Positions 48,792-57,866 of a DNA stretch of 57,988 nucleotides are shown here, piece after piece (within the stretch, counting starts at the first letter, position 1; each line of letters starts with the position of its first letter). The position numbers and the translations under genes were made by a program. The notes under the pieces were generated by a model. That model ran no database searches. It saw only the letters and a program-made list of their open reading frames with translations, and was not told the DNA's origin. Origin of the DNA: JBGQAS01 sp964498605 (GTDB lineage: Bacteria; Chloroflexota; Anaerolineae; Anaerolineales; Anaerolineaceae); the NCBI GenBank assembly GCA_964498605.1, contig CAZCHK010000009.1:1-57988 (forward strand), in the 5' to 3' direction.

Positions 48792-49700
48792 ATGGATACA
48801 CACAGGTGCGGTTTTGTGGCGGTGATTGGCCGACCCAATGTCGGCAAGTCTACTTTTCTCAACACGATCCTGCGGCAGAAGATCGCTGCTGTTTCACCCA
48901 GGCCGCAGACGACACGTCGCAAGCAGCTGGGGATACTGACCGACGCTGAGGCACAGATCATCTTCACAGACACTCCCGGTATTCACCAGCCAGTCACAAA
49001 GCTGGGGGAGGCCATGAACGATGCGGCGTTGGAAACAATACGTGATTGCGACGTACTGCTTTGGCTGGTTGATGCCAGCGCGGATCCGCAGCCGGAGGAT
49101 CAGCTGGTGGCGGAGCGCATCAGAAAGGCGCGCAAGGGAAACGCGACCATCCTGGGGCTGAACAAGGCGGATCAAACCACCCCTGAAGAAATGGAAAAGA
49201 AGCAGCAGGCATACAGTGATCTTCTGCCAGGGGCGCTGCCGATGCGGATATCCGCTCTGAATGGTACCGGCCTGGAAGCGCTCAAAGAAGTGATCGTCCA
49301 GCGCCTGCCCGAAGCGCATTTTTTATACGACGAGGACGTGATCACCGACCTGTTTGAGCGGGAGATCGCCGCGGACCTTGTCCGGGAAGCGATGTTAAAA
49401 TTATTGCGTGACGAAATTCCCCACCTGGCAGCAGTCCGCGTGGAGGAGTACAAGGAAAGAAACGAACAGCTGGTCTACGTGCAGGCAACCATCCTGGTTG
49501 AAAAGGAGAGCCATAAGGGCATTGTCATCGGAAAGAACGCGGAAATGCTGAAGCGGATCGGCCAGGCCGCCCGCCAGGAAATTGAAGCCATGTGCGGAAA
49601 AAATGTGTTTCTGGAACTCAAGGTAAAATTATCCAAGAACTGGCGTGATCACCCGCGCATGCTGCAGTCCTTGGGATATATTTTGGCAAAGGGAAAATAA
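48792..49700 (+). CDS. era: GTPase Era
   Basis: A 302-residue Era GTPase for 16S rRNA maturation and 30S assembly. G1 is VIGRPNVGKST, G2 includes QTTRRKQ, G3 is TDTPGIHQP, G4 LNKAD, and the C-terminal KH domain has VIGKNAEMLKRIG. Sizes and order are normal. It is followed after 1 nt by the YhhN gene. The putative leaderless start is supported by the motif at 48780. Confidence 0.96.
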   Translation: MDTHRCGFVAVIGRPNVGKSTFLNTILRQKIAAVSPRPQTTRRKQLGILTDAEAQIIFTDTPGIHQPVTKLGEAMNDAALETIRDCDVLLWLVDASADPQPEDQLVAERIRKARKGNATILGLNKADQTTPEEMEKKQQAYSDLLPGALPMRISALNGTGLEALKEVIVQRLPEAHFLYDEDVITDLFEREIAADLVREAMLKLLRDEIPHLAAVRVEEYKERNEQLVYVQATILVEKESHKGIVIGKNAEMLKRIGQAARQEIEAMCGKNVFLELKVKLSKNWRDHPRMLQSLGYILAKGK

Positions 49701-49701
49701 A

Positions 49702-50400
49702 ATGGCAGCTCAACCCATGTTCGCGAACATCCTCTTTTACATCATGATCGTGATCTGCGTTTTCGATTGGATCGCGGCGGACCGAGAATGGAAGCGCGCC
49801 AGGTTTTTCTCCAAGGTGCTGGCGATCCTGCTGATCATCTTATGGTTTACCTCCGTGGGCATGTGGCAGGGCGGGCTGATCTGGTTTGGGATAGGCCTGG
49901 TTTTTTCACTGATCGGCGACGTTTTGCTCCTATGGGATAAGCTTTTCTTGCCGGGGATGATCGCTTTCTTCCTGACCCATGTGGCCTACATTATAGGCTT
50001 CAACGTGGGACAGAATTTCCCCCTGCAGGGCGAAACACTGCTGGTCATCATTGGCGTCACTGTCACATCCGCGGTCTTTTTCCGATACATCCTGAAGGGA
50101 TTGAAATACGACCGGGTGAACGCCGGGTTAAAAGCGCCTTTGATCATGTACGGCGTGGTGATATCCATGATGGTCGCATCCGCGATTCTGAATTATTTTC
50201 GGGGAGGATGGAGCGGCCAGCCAGAAGCGATAATTCTGTCATCCGTCGGGGCGGTGTTCTTTTACCTTTCCGATATGATGATCGGGCTGAGAAATTTCGC
50301 CCGACGCTTTCAATACGATCATTTTCTGATCATGTTCCTGTACCACCTGGGGCAGATACTGATCGTGACAGGTGCGTTAATCCATTTCTCTACGATCTGA
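49702..50400 (+). CDS. YhhN/TMEM86-type membrane protein
   Basis: A 232-residue protein with about eight membrane helices. The segments IGLVFSLIGDVLLLWDKLFL, FFLTHVAYIIGF and LFYLSDMMIG-like near the end match the YhhN family, whose animal member is lysoplasmalogenase. It starts 1 nt after the era stop with no obvious separate promoter. Function in bacteria is unproven. It is convergent with the YitT gene. Confidence 0.8.
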   Translation: MAAQPMFANILFYIMIVICVFDWIAADREWKRARFFSKVLAILLIILWFTSVGMWQGGLIWFGIGLVFSLIGDVLLLWDKLFLPGMIAFFLTHVAYIIGFNVGQNFPLQGETLLVIIGVTVTSAVFFRYILKGLKYDRVNAGLKAPLIMYGVVISMMVASAILNYFRGGWSGQPEAIILSSVGAVFFYLSDMMIGLRNFARRFQYDHFLIMFLYHLGQILIVTGALIHFSTI

Positions 50401-50408
50401 CCAGCAGC

Positions 50409-51302
50409 TTAGCCGCCGGATGGATTGAGTCTTTGAAAACCTTCTCCAAGGGCTTCATGCGCGGCTCCGATGACCATGAAGGCTCCAGGGTCCACCTCAC
50501 GCACGATCTCCTTCAGCGGGTTCACCTCTGAACGTGTGATGACCAGGTAGAGCACGTTGCGACCCGTGCCGGTGTACCCGCCGGTGCCCTGAAGCAGTGT
50601 TACCCCTCTTTCAAGATCTTGCATGATGCGCTGGCTGAGCGTCTGGCTTTGAGATGAAACGATCACCGCCGTGCGGAAAATGTTCGATCCCTCGGATACC
50701 GTTTCAGCAGCGATGCCGCTGACGTAGATGACGACCAGCCCGTAGAGCGCCTTGATCCAGCCAAAGGCGAACCCACTGGCCAGGACCACGACGCCGTCGG
50801 TGATCAAGTAGGCTGTCGAGATTGAAATGCCGCTTCTATGGTTCAGGATGCGTCCAAGAATATCGCTTCCTCCGCTCGTGCCCTGGCCCCGGTACACCAG
50901 TCCCAGCCCGACGCCCAGCAGCACGCCGCCGTAAAGCGCGTTGAGGAAGTTGTCCGCGGGAGCGATGTCTACCTCGGGCAGCAGGGCCATCAGGAGGTCC
51001 GTGAAAATGGAAAAAGCTGCCACGGCCAGAGCGGTGCGTACGGCGAACTTTTTCCCTCCCAGATAGCGCCAGCCGAGGACAAACAGCGGGAGATTCCCGA
51101 TGACAACCATCACGCCGATCGGAAAACCGGAGAAGTGATTGACAATCTGCGCTGCGCCGCTGATGCCGCCCGAAACCATGCTGCCGGGGACGAGAAAGAG
51201 ACGCAGGGAAAAGGCCTGAATCAACGCACCCAGAAGAACGTAAGCAACTTCTTTCATCGCTTTCCACGGGAACCTTTTTTTGATCATGCTGTGTATGCTC
51301 AT
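50409..51302 (-). CDS. YitT family protein with DUF2179 domain
   Basis: A 297-residue protein. About five helices with LFLVPGSMVSGGISGAAQIV and YGGVLLGVGLGLVYRGQGTS, the family core, are followed by a cytoplasmic DUF2179 domain with VIVSSQSQTLSQRIMQDLERGVT and LQGTGGYTGTGRNVLYLVIT. Role unknown; perhaps a transporter with a regulatory domain. The start at 51302 is the Met after a ggtgag site; an upstream GTG exists. Confidence 0.87.
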   Translation of the reverse strand: MSIHSMIKKRFPWKAMKEVAYVLLGALIQAFSLRLFLVPGSMVSGGISGAAQIVNHFSGFPIGVMVVIGNLPLFVLGWRYLGGKKFAVRTALAVAAFSIFTDLLMALLPEVDIAPADNFLNALYGGVLLGVGLGLVYRGQGTSGGSDILGRILNHRSGISISTAYLITDGVVVLASGFAFGWIKALYGLVVIYVSGIAAETVSEGSNIFRTAVIVSSQSQTLSQRIMQDLERGVTLLQGTGGYTGTGRNVLYLVITRSEVNPLKEIVREVDPGAFMVIGAAHEALGEGFQRLNPSGG

Positions 51303-51383
51303 GTGTCTCACCACGGATCGACAGGATGTTTAAATTATACAGGTCATCGCTGCAGGAATGCGGTACATCAACCGCGGGCCGAG

Positions 51384-51412
51384 TTGTCAAGCGCTAATAA
51401 TTGAAATAAAAT
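51384..51412 (+). promoter_or_regulatory. Promoter of the STAND-BTAD regulator gene
   Basis: TTGTCA at 51384-51389, a 17-nt spacer and TAAAAT at 51407-51412. The ATG lies nine nt later, so the leader is absent or only a few nt long. Confidence 0.6.
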
Positions 51413-51421
51413 CATCGTATC

Positions 51422-54400
51422 ATGAGTTATCAGGACCTGATCATCGCCAGTCAGCTTTGTCCTCCTCAATTGAGGAAGAACCTGCTCAGACGACCAAGGC
51501 TTGAGTCAAGGCTCAGATCCATCTATGAATATCCCCTGACGATTGTCCAGGCTGGAACCGGATACGGAAAGACCACTTCCCTGGCGGCACTGCCAGAGCT
51601 TGGCTGGAACGCCTTCTGGTACACCATCGCTGAACCAGACAGAGACCCCTTGCTTTTCCTGGTTCACCTGTTGGGGGCGTGTAAAAGCTATAGCGAAAAG
51701 GCGTTCAGCTTTCTTGAGACGAACCTGGGATTGGTCACTCCTCAGGCGTTGCATCCGCTGATCAACGCCTTGACCATCCAGCTCAGAGAGGATACTGTCC
51801 TCATCCTGGATGATTTTCATCACGTGGCGGATGTTGATGAAATCCGCGAGCTCATCAACAAGCTGGTCGAATTCTGCCCCCCGCGCCTGCACGTCGTGTT
51901 ATCGACCCGCCGCAACCCCGGATGGCCGGAGATCAACCGCTGGAGGGTGAAAGGCCTGCTGGACATCATCAGCGCGAATGAACTGGCTTTTACCGCGGAA
52001 GAGATCGAGACATTGTTCAAAGACCTGTTCGACTACCCCATTTCCAGTCTGCAGGCGGCGAGGCTGGCAGAGGATACGGAAGGATGGACGATCGCGCTGC
52101 AGATCATCTGGCAGAGCATTCAGACAGGCATCGTTCCCGACATCGACACGGCCCTGAAAAACCAGACCATCACATTCGACAAGCTGTTTGATTACCTGGC
52201 TCCAGAGGTTCTCTCGCGGCAGCCGGCTTATCTGCAGAAATTCCTGCTGTCCACCTCCATACTGAGTCAAATGGATGGGGTTGTGTGCGACGCGATATTG
52301 GAAACGCGCGACAGCGCAGAAATCCTGGGACACTTGTACGAGATCGGCCTGTTCGTGGATAAAATCGGCGAGGGGACATACCGGTACCAGCGGCTCTTTC
52401 AGGATTTCCTGCAGTCCGAATTGAGCAAAGTCCCTGACATAAAAAACCAGCTGCATTCCAAAGCCGCCAACCACTTCAACGCAGCAGGGGAATTTGAGGA
52501 TTACTATTATCACCTGGTCAAAGCGGGGAGATTCACTGAGGCGGCTGACCTGATTGAAACGTTCGGTGAACGAATGGTCAACGAAGGAAGGCTGGAGAGC
52601 CTTGAATACTGGCTGGGGAGGCTGCCTGAAGAGCTGCAAAAGTCCCGTCCCGATCTGCAGCTTTTCATTGGGAATATCATGCGGCTGAAAGCAGGTTTTG
52701 ACAAAGCTCTATCCGCGTACGATACGGCATATCAGCTCTATCAAAAAAGCGGCGACTTGCACGGGCAAAGCCGCTCGCTGCGCGGCCAGGCTCAGGTTTA
52801 TTTGGACACGGTTCGGCCCATTCAGGCTTCCGCTCTGCTTGCCAACGCGATGCAGCTGCTGGATCCGCAGACCTACCCGCAGGAGATCAGCGAGCTGCTC
52901 GATCAGCAGGCCGAGAACAGGTTGAACTCCGGATTTCCGGACCAGTCCATGGAGCTTCACCGCCAGGCGATGACGTACCGTAAAGAAAAGATGGACACGG
53001 ACGCCTACCTTGAGGGCAGGATCCTGCTGCGAACCGGCAGGTTGACGGAAGCACATCAGCTGCTGTCGGACAGTATTCAGAAGCAGCCGGAGACCCATAT
53101 CAGCAGGCAGATGCATTTCCACAGAGAGAAGCAGCTCCTGTTATCGCTGGTTGAGATCATGCGCGGCAACCAAAAAGAAGCCGAGGACTTTGCCAGGCAG
53201 GGCATCGAGCTGGGGCACAAGCACCTGTCGGAATATGTGGCCGCGGTTGGTCTGATGCGGCTGGGCCACTGCATGCAGCTGGATAGCTTCACTCCCTGGG
53301 GAAAACCGGACCAGGAAGAAGCAAAAAGATGCTATCAGGAAGTGCTGGAAAAGATCAAACCGTTCAATGTTGCCAAGGTTCGCGTCGAACCCCTGTGGGG
53401 TCTTTGCCGGGTACACGGTTACAGCGGCGATATTGAGGCAGCAGAGGTCTTCGCACAGCGGGCCATTGAAATAGCCACCACTGCAGGTGATGAATGGGTG
53501 GGCAACCTGGCGAGAATCAGCATGGGGGCTTCCCTGGCCATGGCAGGCCGGAACGTGGAGGCTGCCCGGATGCTCAGGGACGCGGCGGAAGGATTCTCGC
53601 GAGTGCAGGATAAATTCGCCTGGTGCGCCGCCCAGGTATGGCTGGCTCTCAATGCCTGGTGGAAATCCGACCCGGAGACCGCGCTGCGGCATCTCTCGGC
53701 CTGCCTGTCCGTGATCAAAGAAAACGGCTTCAATTATTTGTTGTTAAAAAGAACGCATCTCGGGCTGCGGGACGATCAAAATGCCATTCCCCTTTTAATT
53801 GAAGCCGGCCGCCAGAATATCGAGACTGGGTACATCAAGGGAATTCTCATCCAGATTTGCACAGCACCTCTTTCCCATCACCCGGGATACACCATACGGG
53901 TCAGGACTTTGGGTGGATTCGAGCTCTGGCGGGGGAATGAGCCGATCTCGCCCAGGGAATGGAAGCGGGAAAAGGGGCGGCAGCTTTTCCAGCTGCTCCT
54001 GTCCAGGCGTGGAAAAATGCACTTGAAAGACCAGCTGATCGAAATGCTGTGGCCAGACTTACCCGCCAGCGCGGCAGCGCGGGACTTCAAGGTGGCGTTG
54101 AACGCGCTGAACAAAGTGCTTGAACCATCGCGCCCGCAATCACAGGCGCCCTTCTTTGTCGTCCGGGATGGGGAAATGTACGGGATCAACCCTTGCGCCA
54201 GGGTGGAAACGGACGCTGATGTTTTCATCCGGTTATGCGAGACCGGTGAGATTGCAGGTTTGAACCGGGCAATCGAGCTGTACCGCGGTGATTATCTTCC
54301 GGACTGTACGTATCAGGACTGGTCGGCAGATGAAAGAGACCAGCTCCATGCTCATTATTTACACGCGGTAGAAAAACTGGCTGACGACAGCCTGAAAAGG

Positions 54401-54634
54401 CATTCCACCAGCGAAGCGATTGACCTGTGTAAAAGAGCCTTGACCCTGGACAAGTATTGGGAAGCTGGTTATGTTCTGTTGATGCAAGGATATGGACTGC
54501 AGGGAAAAACCGCTCAGGTGCAGGCCGTGTATCAGCGCTGGGAGCAGATTTGTCTGCAGGACCTGGGCGTGGAGGTATCTGCCAGTACCCGCGAATTGTA
54601 TAGAAAACTGACACAACCGCAAGCCCAGTTGTAA
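51422..54634 (+). CDS. STAND-type regulator with TPR region and C-terminal BTAD (SARP-like) domain
   Basis: A 1070-residue protein. A STAND/MalT-like NTPase is at the start (Walker A QAGTGYGKTTS near residue 43, Walker B LILDDFHHV near 128, then RNPGWPEINRWR). A long TPR-like helical region follows to about 810. The C-terminus has a winged-helix DNA-binding domain (RVRTLGGFELWRGNEPIS near 825) and a BTAD domain rich in helices. Such proteins bind a signal in the TPR part and activate transcription. It sits 113 nt before the acyl-CoA operon in the same orientation, a likely target. No sensor ligand known. Confidence 0.88.
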   Translation: MSYQDLIIASQLCPPQLRKNLLRRPRLESRLRSIYEYPLTIVQAGTGYGKTTSLAALPELGWNAFWYTIAEPDRDPLLFLVHLLGACKSYSEKAFSFLETNLGLVTPQALHPLINALTIQLREDTVLILDDFHHVADVDEIRELINKLVEFCPPRLHVVLSTRRNPGWPEINRWRVKGLLDIISANELAFTAEEIETLFKDLFDYPISSLQAARLAEDTEGWTIALQIIWQSIQTGIVPDIDTALKNQTITFDKLFDYLAPEVLSRQPAYLQKFLLSTSILSQMDGVVCDAILETRDSAEILGHLYEIGLFVDKIGEGTYRYQRLFQDFLQSELSKVPDIKNQLHSKAANHFNAAGEFEDYYYHLVKAGRFTEAADLIETFGERMVNEGRLESLEYWLGRLPEELQKSRPDLQLFIGNIMRLKAGFDKALSAYDTAYQLYQKSGDLHGQSRSLRGQAQVYLDTVRPIQASALLANAMQLLDPQTYPQEISELLDQQAENRLNSGFPDQSMELHRQAMTYRKEKMDTDAYLEGRILLRTGRLTEAHQLLSDSIQKQPETHISRQMHFHREKQLLLSLVEIMRGNQKEAEDFARQGIELGHKHLSEYVAAVGLMRLGHCMQLDSFTPWGKPDQEEAKRCYQEVLEKIKPFNVAKVRVEPLWGLCRVHGYSGDIEAAEVFAQRAIEIATTAGDEWVGNLARISMGASLAMAGRNVEAARMLRDAAEGFSRVQDKFAWCAAQVWLALNAWWKSDPETALRHLSACLSVIKENGFNYLLLKRTHLGLRDDQNAIPLLIEAGRQNIETGYIKGILIQICTAPLSHHPGYTIRVRTLGGFELWRGNEPISPREWKREKGRQLFQLLLSRRGKMHLKDQLIEMLWPDLPASAAARDFKVALNALNKVLEPSRPQSQAPFFVVRDGEMYGINPCARVETDADVFIRLCETGEIAGLNRAIELYRGDYLPDCTYQDWSADERDQLHAHYLHAVEKLADDSLKRHSTSEAIDLCKRALTLDKYWEAGYVLLMQGYGLQGKTAQVQAVYQRWEQICLQDLGVEVSASTRELYRKLTQPQAQL

Positions 54635-54747
54635 CCCTTTTGTAACCTCGTCGTAACAGCCAGTTGATATGATTTCAGAATGAGAATCTATGCTTCTCTT
54701 CTTCTTTGTCTTAATATTCCCATAATAACTTCTCAAGGAGATGAGCC

Positions 54748-55512
54748 ATGCGGTTAAAAGATAAAGTCGTTTTGATCACGGGTGGCGCGGCAGGCATCGG
54801 AAAGGCGACAGCGGTACGCTTTGCTGAAGAAGGCGCGAAAGTTGTCATCTGTGACGTGAATGCCGAGGCTGGCGCGGAGACGAAAGCCCTGTTAGGCCCG
54901 GAGGCACGCTTTGACCAGGTAAATGTCACGGACAGGGCGGATGTGCAGAAATGGGTGGAATCGATTGCCGCCCAGTACGGGCGGATCGATGTCCTGGTCA
55001 ACAACGCCGGCATAACGCGAGACGCACTTTTTGTGAAAATGAAGGACGGTGAGTTCGTCAAGCAGATGGAACAGGACGCTTTTGATGCGGTGATTTCTGT
55101 GAATCTGAAAGGCGTATTCAACTGCACGCAGGCTGTTGTGCCATTCATGGTCAAACAGGGCGGCGGTGTGATCCTGAACGCTTCTTCGGTTGTCGGCCTG
55201 TATGGCAATTATGGACAGACGAATTACGTGGCGACCAAGGCTGCCGTGATCGGCATGACCAGGACCTGGGCCAGGGAATTGGGCAAATACGGCATACGGG
55301 TCAACGCGGTGGCGCCGGGATTCATCGCGACGGAGATGGTTCAGAAAATGCCCGAGGCTGTTCTGGCGGACATGAAAGCGCACACACCGCTGGGGAGGCT
55401 GGGTGACCCTCGGGATATCGCCAATGTTTATCTGTGGCTGGCCAGCGATGAGGCGGCTTATGTCCATGGCGCCACGATCAGCGCGGACGGCGGCATCGTG
55501 ATAGGAACGTAG
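54748..55512 (+). CDS. 3-oxoacyl-ACP-reductase-like SDR (FabG family)
   Basis: A 254-residue classical SDR. The cofactor motif is TGGAAGIGKATAVRFAEEG, NNAGITRD is present, the Ser-Tyr-Lys triad is NASSVVG and YVATKAA, and the tail VAPGFIATEMVQKMP. It reduces 3-oxoacyl thioesters or a related ketone. The start follows the strong site aaggaga. It leads a three-gene run with the KAS III-like and CoA-transferase genes. Specific substrate unresolved. Confidence 0.9.
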   Translation: MRLKDKVVLITGGAAGIGKATAVRFAEEGAKVVICDVNAEAGAETKALLGPEARFDQVNVTDRADVQKWVESIAAQYGRIDVLVNNAGITRDALFVKMKDGEFVKQMEQDAFDAVISVNLKGVFNCTQAVVPFMVKQGGGVILNASSVVGLYGNYGQTNYVATKAAVIGMTRTWARELGKYGIRVNAVAPGFIATEMVQKMPEAVLADMKAHTPLGRLGDPRDIANVYLWLASDEAAYVHGATISADGGIVIGT

Positions 55513-55521
55513 GTGAGTGCC

Positions 55522-56508
55522 ATGACCAGATACGCCAATATCATTGCCACCGGAAGGTATGTCCCCCCCATTGAGCGCACCAACGCATCCATGCGCGAGG
55601 TCTTTGGAGAAGTGATCGATAAATTTGAAAATTCCAGCGGCATTAAAACTCGCTGGTACGCACCGAATGAGTGGGCCACGTCTGATCTGGCGGTAGAAGC
55701 TGCCAACATGGCCTTGAAAGAGGCTGGCCTGCAGGCTGAAGACCTGGACCTGATCCTGTTGGGCACGGACAGCCCGGATTACATCACGCCTGCAACCTCG
55801 GTGGTGGTTCAGCACAAGATCGGTGCGAAAAATGCCGGCACATTTGATATCGGCTGCGCTTGCGCTTCCTTTCCTACGGGATTGAACATCGCGGCGGGAC
55901 TGATCCAATCCAACCCAAGCATCAAGTACGTCCTGGTTATCGGCGCGTACATGATGCATAAGCTCTCGGATTGGAAGAATGACCTGATGTCGTTTTTCTA
56001 CGGCGATGGCGCCGGGGCGGCCATACTGACAGCCGACAGCAAACCCGGATACATTTCGGGCACATTCTTCGCGGACGGCTCTTATCACAAGCACTGGGGA
56101 ATTTACTCCGGTGGAACGTATGAACCCGCGACCAGGGAGAGCGTGGAGGCGGGAAGAACCCAGGTTCATCTGGTGACGCCCTTTCCGGCGGAGGTGAACA
56201 ATGAGGGTTGGCCCCAGCGCATGCGCGAACTGGCCAGGAATGGAAAGTTCGATCTGGGAGAGGTGGATCTTGCCATTTACACGCAGGTGCGTCTGAACAG
56301 CATCAAGCTGGTCCAGGAAACTCTGGGTCTGCCTATCGAAAAGGCCCACTGGATCATGGACAAGTGGGGATACACTGGATCCGCGTGTCTGCCCATGGCA
56401 TTCGATGACGCCAGAAAGCAGGGGCGGGTCAAATCCGGAGATCTCGTGACCTTCGTGGGCTCCGGCGTGGGATACAACCAGGCTGGATCCGCTTTCATCA
56501 TGCCTTAG
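55522..56508 (+). CDS. KAS III (FabH)-like condensing enzyme with altered catalytic triad
   Basis: A 328-residue thiolase-fold protein. The catalytic Cys is present (GCACASF, Cys114). At the place of the FabH His (usual PHQAN) the sequence is YTQVRL (Thr254), and at the Asn position (usual HGNTSAAS) it is WGYTGSAC (Tyr284). So Cys is kept but His and Asn are not. Decarboxylating condensation as in FabH is unlikely; an acyl-transfer or non-decarboxylating reaction is possible. Starts at ATG 55522; a GTG at 55513 is an alternative. 25 nt before the CoA-transferase gene. Confidence 0.8.
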   Translation: MTRYANIIATGRYVPPIERTNASMREVFGEVIDKFENSSGIKTRWYAPNEWATSDLAVEAANMALKEAGLQAEDLDLILLGTDSPDYITPATSVVVQHKIGAKNAGTFDIGCACASFPTGLNIAAGLIQSNPSIKYVLVIGAYMMHKLSDWKNDLMSFFYGDGAGAAILTADSKPGYISGTFFADGSYHKHWGIYSGGTYEPATRESVEAGRTQVHLVTPFPAEVNNEGWPQRMRELARNGKFDLGEVDLAIYTQVRLNSIKLVQETLGLPIEKAHWIMDKWGYTGSACLPMAFDDARKQGRVKSGDLVTFVGSGVGYNQAGSAFIMP

Positions 56509-56533
56509 AATCACATTTTTATTAAGGACACCC

Positions 56534-57853
56534 ATGGACCCGAAAGAGTCGTACAACAAAAAACGCATCACAATTCCCGAAGCAGTCGGCATGGTTCAAT
56601 CGCACCAGACCATCGGCGTGGCGATGGCAGCCTCCGAGCCGCCGGGTCTGTTGACCGAGCTGGGAAATCACACGGGAAGGCTGGAAGATGTGACCGTCTG
56701 GGTGTGCCTGCCGCTGCGCGTGTACGATTTCATCCAGAACCCATCCATGAACGGGCATTTCTTCGTGGAGAACTGGTTCTACGGCGGACCGGACCGGCAG
56801 GTTCACAGTGAGGGAAGGGTTTCGTACATCCCCAACAACCTGCATCAGGCCGCGACGAACAAACTGCTGGCCGCCAAGCATAAGGTGAATGTTTTCTTTG
56901 GCAGCGCAACACCCCCGGACGCGCGCGGATTCATGTCCCTGTCGCTGGGTTTGGTCCTGGAAAAACAGCTGATCGAGGCGGCTGACCTGGTCATTCTGGA
57001 AATCAACGAGAATCTGCCCTGGACGCTGGGAGATACCCAGATCCACATCGATGACGTGGACTTCGTGGTTGAGAATCATGTCCCTTTGTTTGAGCTGCCC
57101 TCCATTCCCCCGTCAGAGGTCGAACAGGCCATTGGCGGCTACATCGCCGATCTCATCGAAGACGGTTCAACACTGCAGCTCGGGATCGGGGGAATTCCCA
57201 ACGCGATCACGCCCTTCCTGATGGACAGGCACGACCTGGGCATTCACACGGAAATGTTCACAGATGGGATGGTGGACCTGTACAATGCCGGGGTCATCAC
57301 GAACAAGCGCAAAACACTGTGGAAGGGAAAAATGCTGGGTGCTTTCGCCCTGGGTTCTCAGAAGCTGTATGATTTTGTGGGCAACAATCTGGGCGTCGAA
57401 TTCCAGCAGGGCAAGGTGACGAACAATCCGCACATCATCGGACAGAATTACAAGATGGTGAGCGTGAACACGGCCCTGCAGGTGGATATTTTTGGACAGG
57501 TTTGTTCGCAGAGCATCGGCCACCGTCATTTCAGCGGCACCGGCGGGCAGCTGGATACGCACCGCGGAGCTCAGCTGTCCGAAGGTGGACGAGGGATCAT
57601 CGCGCTGCGCTCCACCACGAAGAACGGGACCATATCGACCATCGTTCCCGTTCTGTCTGAAGGCGCGGAAGTGACCGTTCCCAGCCACGAGGTGGACACG
57701 ATCGTCACCGAGTTCGGAGTCGCGGATCTGAAGGGATTGTGCGTCAGGGACCGCATGGAAGCCCTGATTAAAATCGCGCACCCCGATTTTCGTGATTCGA
57801 TTCGCGAGGAAGCACACCGCCTGGGCATCGTGGTCAGAAGAAGCCAGGTATAA
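56534..57853 (+). CDS. Acetyl-CoA hydrolase/transferase family (4-hydroxybutyrate CoA-transferase type)
   Basis: A 439-residue CoA-transferase. The glycine loop is LQLGIGGIPNAI, the catalytic Glu lies in HTEMFTDGM, and VCSQSIGHRHFSGTGGQLD with TKNGTISTIVP completes the family pattern. It moves CoA between acyl acids, with acetyl-CoA or butyryl-CoA usual donors. In this operon it may activate or release the KAS III-like enzyme's substrate. Next gene starts 13 nt after its stop. Confidence 0.9.
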   Translation: MDPKESYNKKRITIPEAVGMVQSHQTIGVAMAASEPPGLLTELGNHTGRLEDVTVWVCLPLRVYDFIQNPSMNGHFFVENWFYGGPDRQVHSEGRVSYIPNNLHQAATNKLLAAKHKVNVFFGSATPPDARGFMSLSLGLVLEKQLIEAADLVILEINENLPWTLGDTQIHIDDVDFVVENHVPLFELPSIPPSEVEQAIGGYIADLIEDGSTLQLGIGGIPNAITPFLMDRHDLGIHTEMFTDGMVDLYNAGVITNKRKTLWKGKMLGAFALGSQKLYDFVGNNLGVEFQQGKVTNNPHIIGQNYKMVSVNTALQVDIFGQVCSQSIGHRHFSGTGGQLDTHRGAQLSEGGRGIIALRSTTKNGTISTIVPVLSEGAEVTVPSHEVDTIVTEFGVADLKGLCVRDRMEALIKIAHPDFRDSIREEAHRLGIVVRRSQV

Positions 57854-57866
57854 CAAGGAGGATGAC

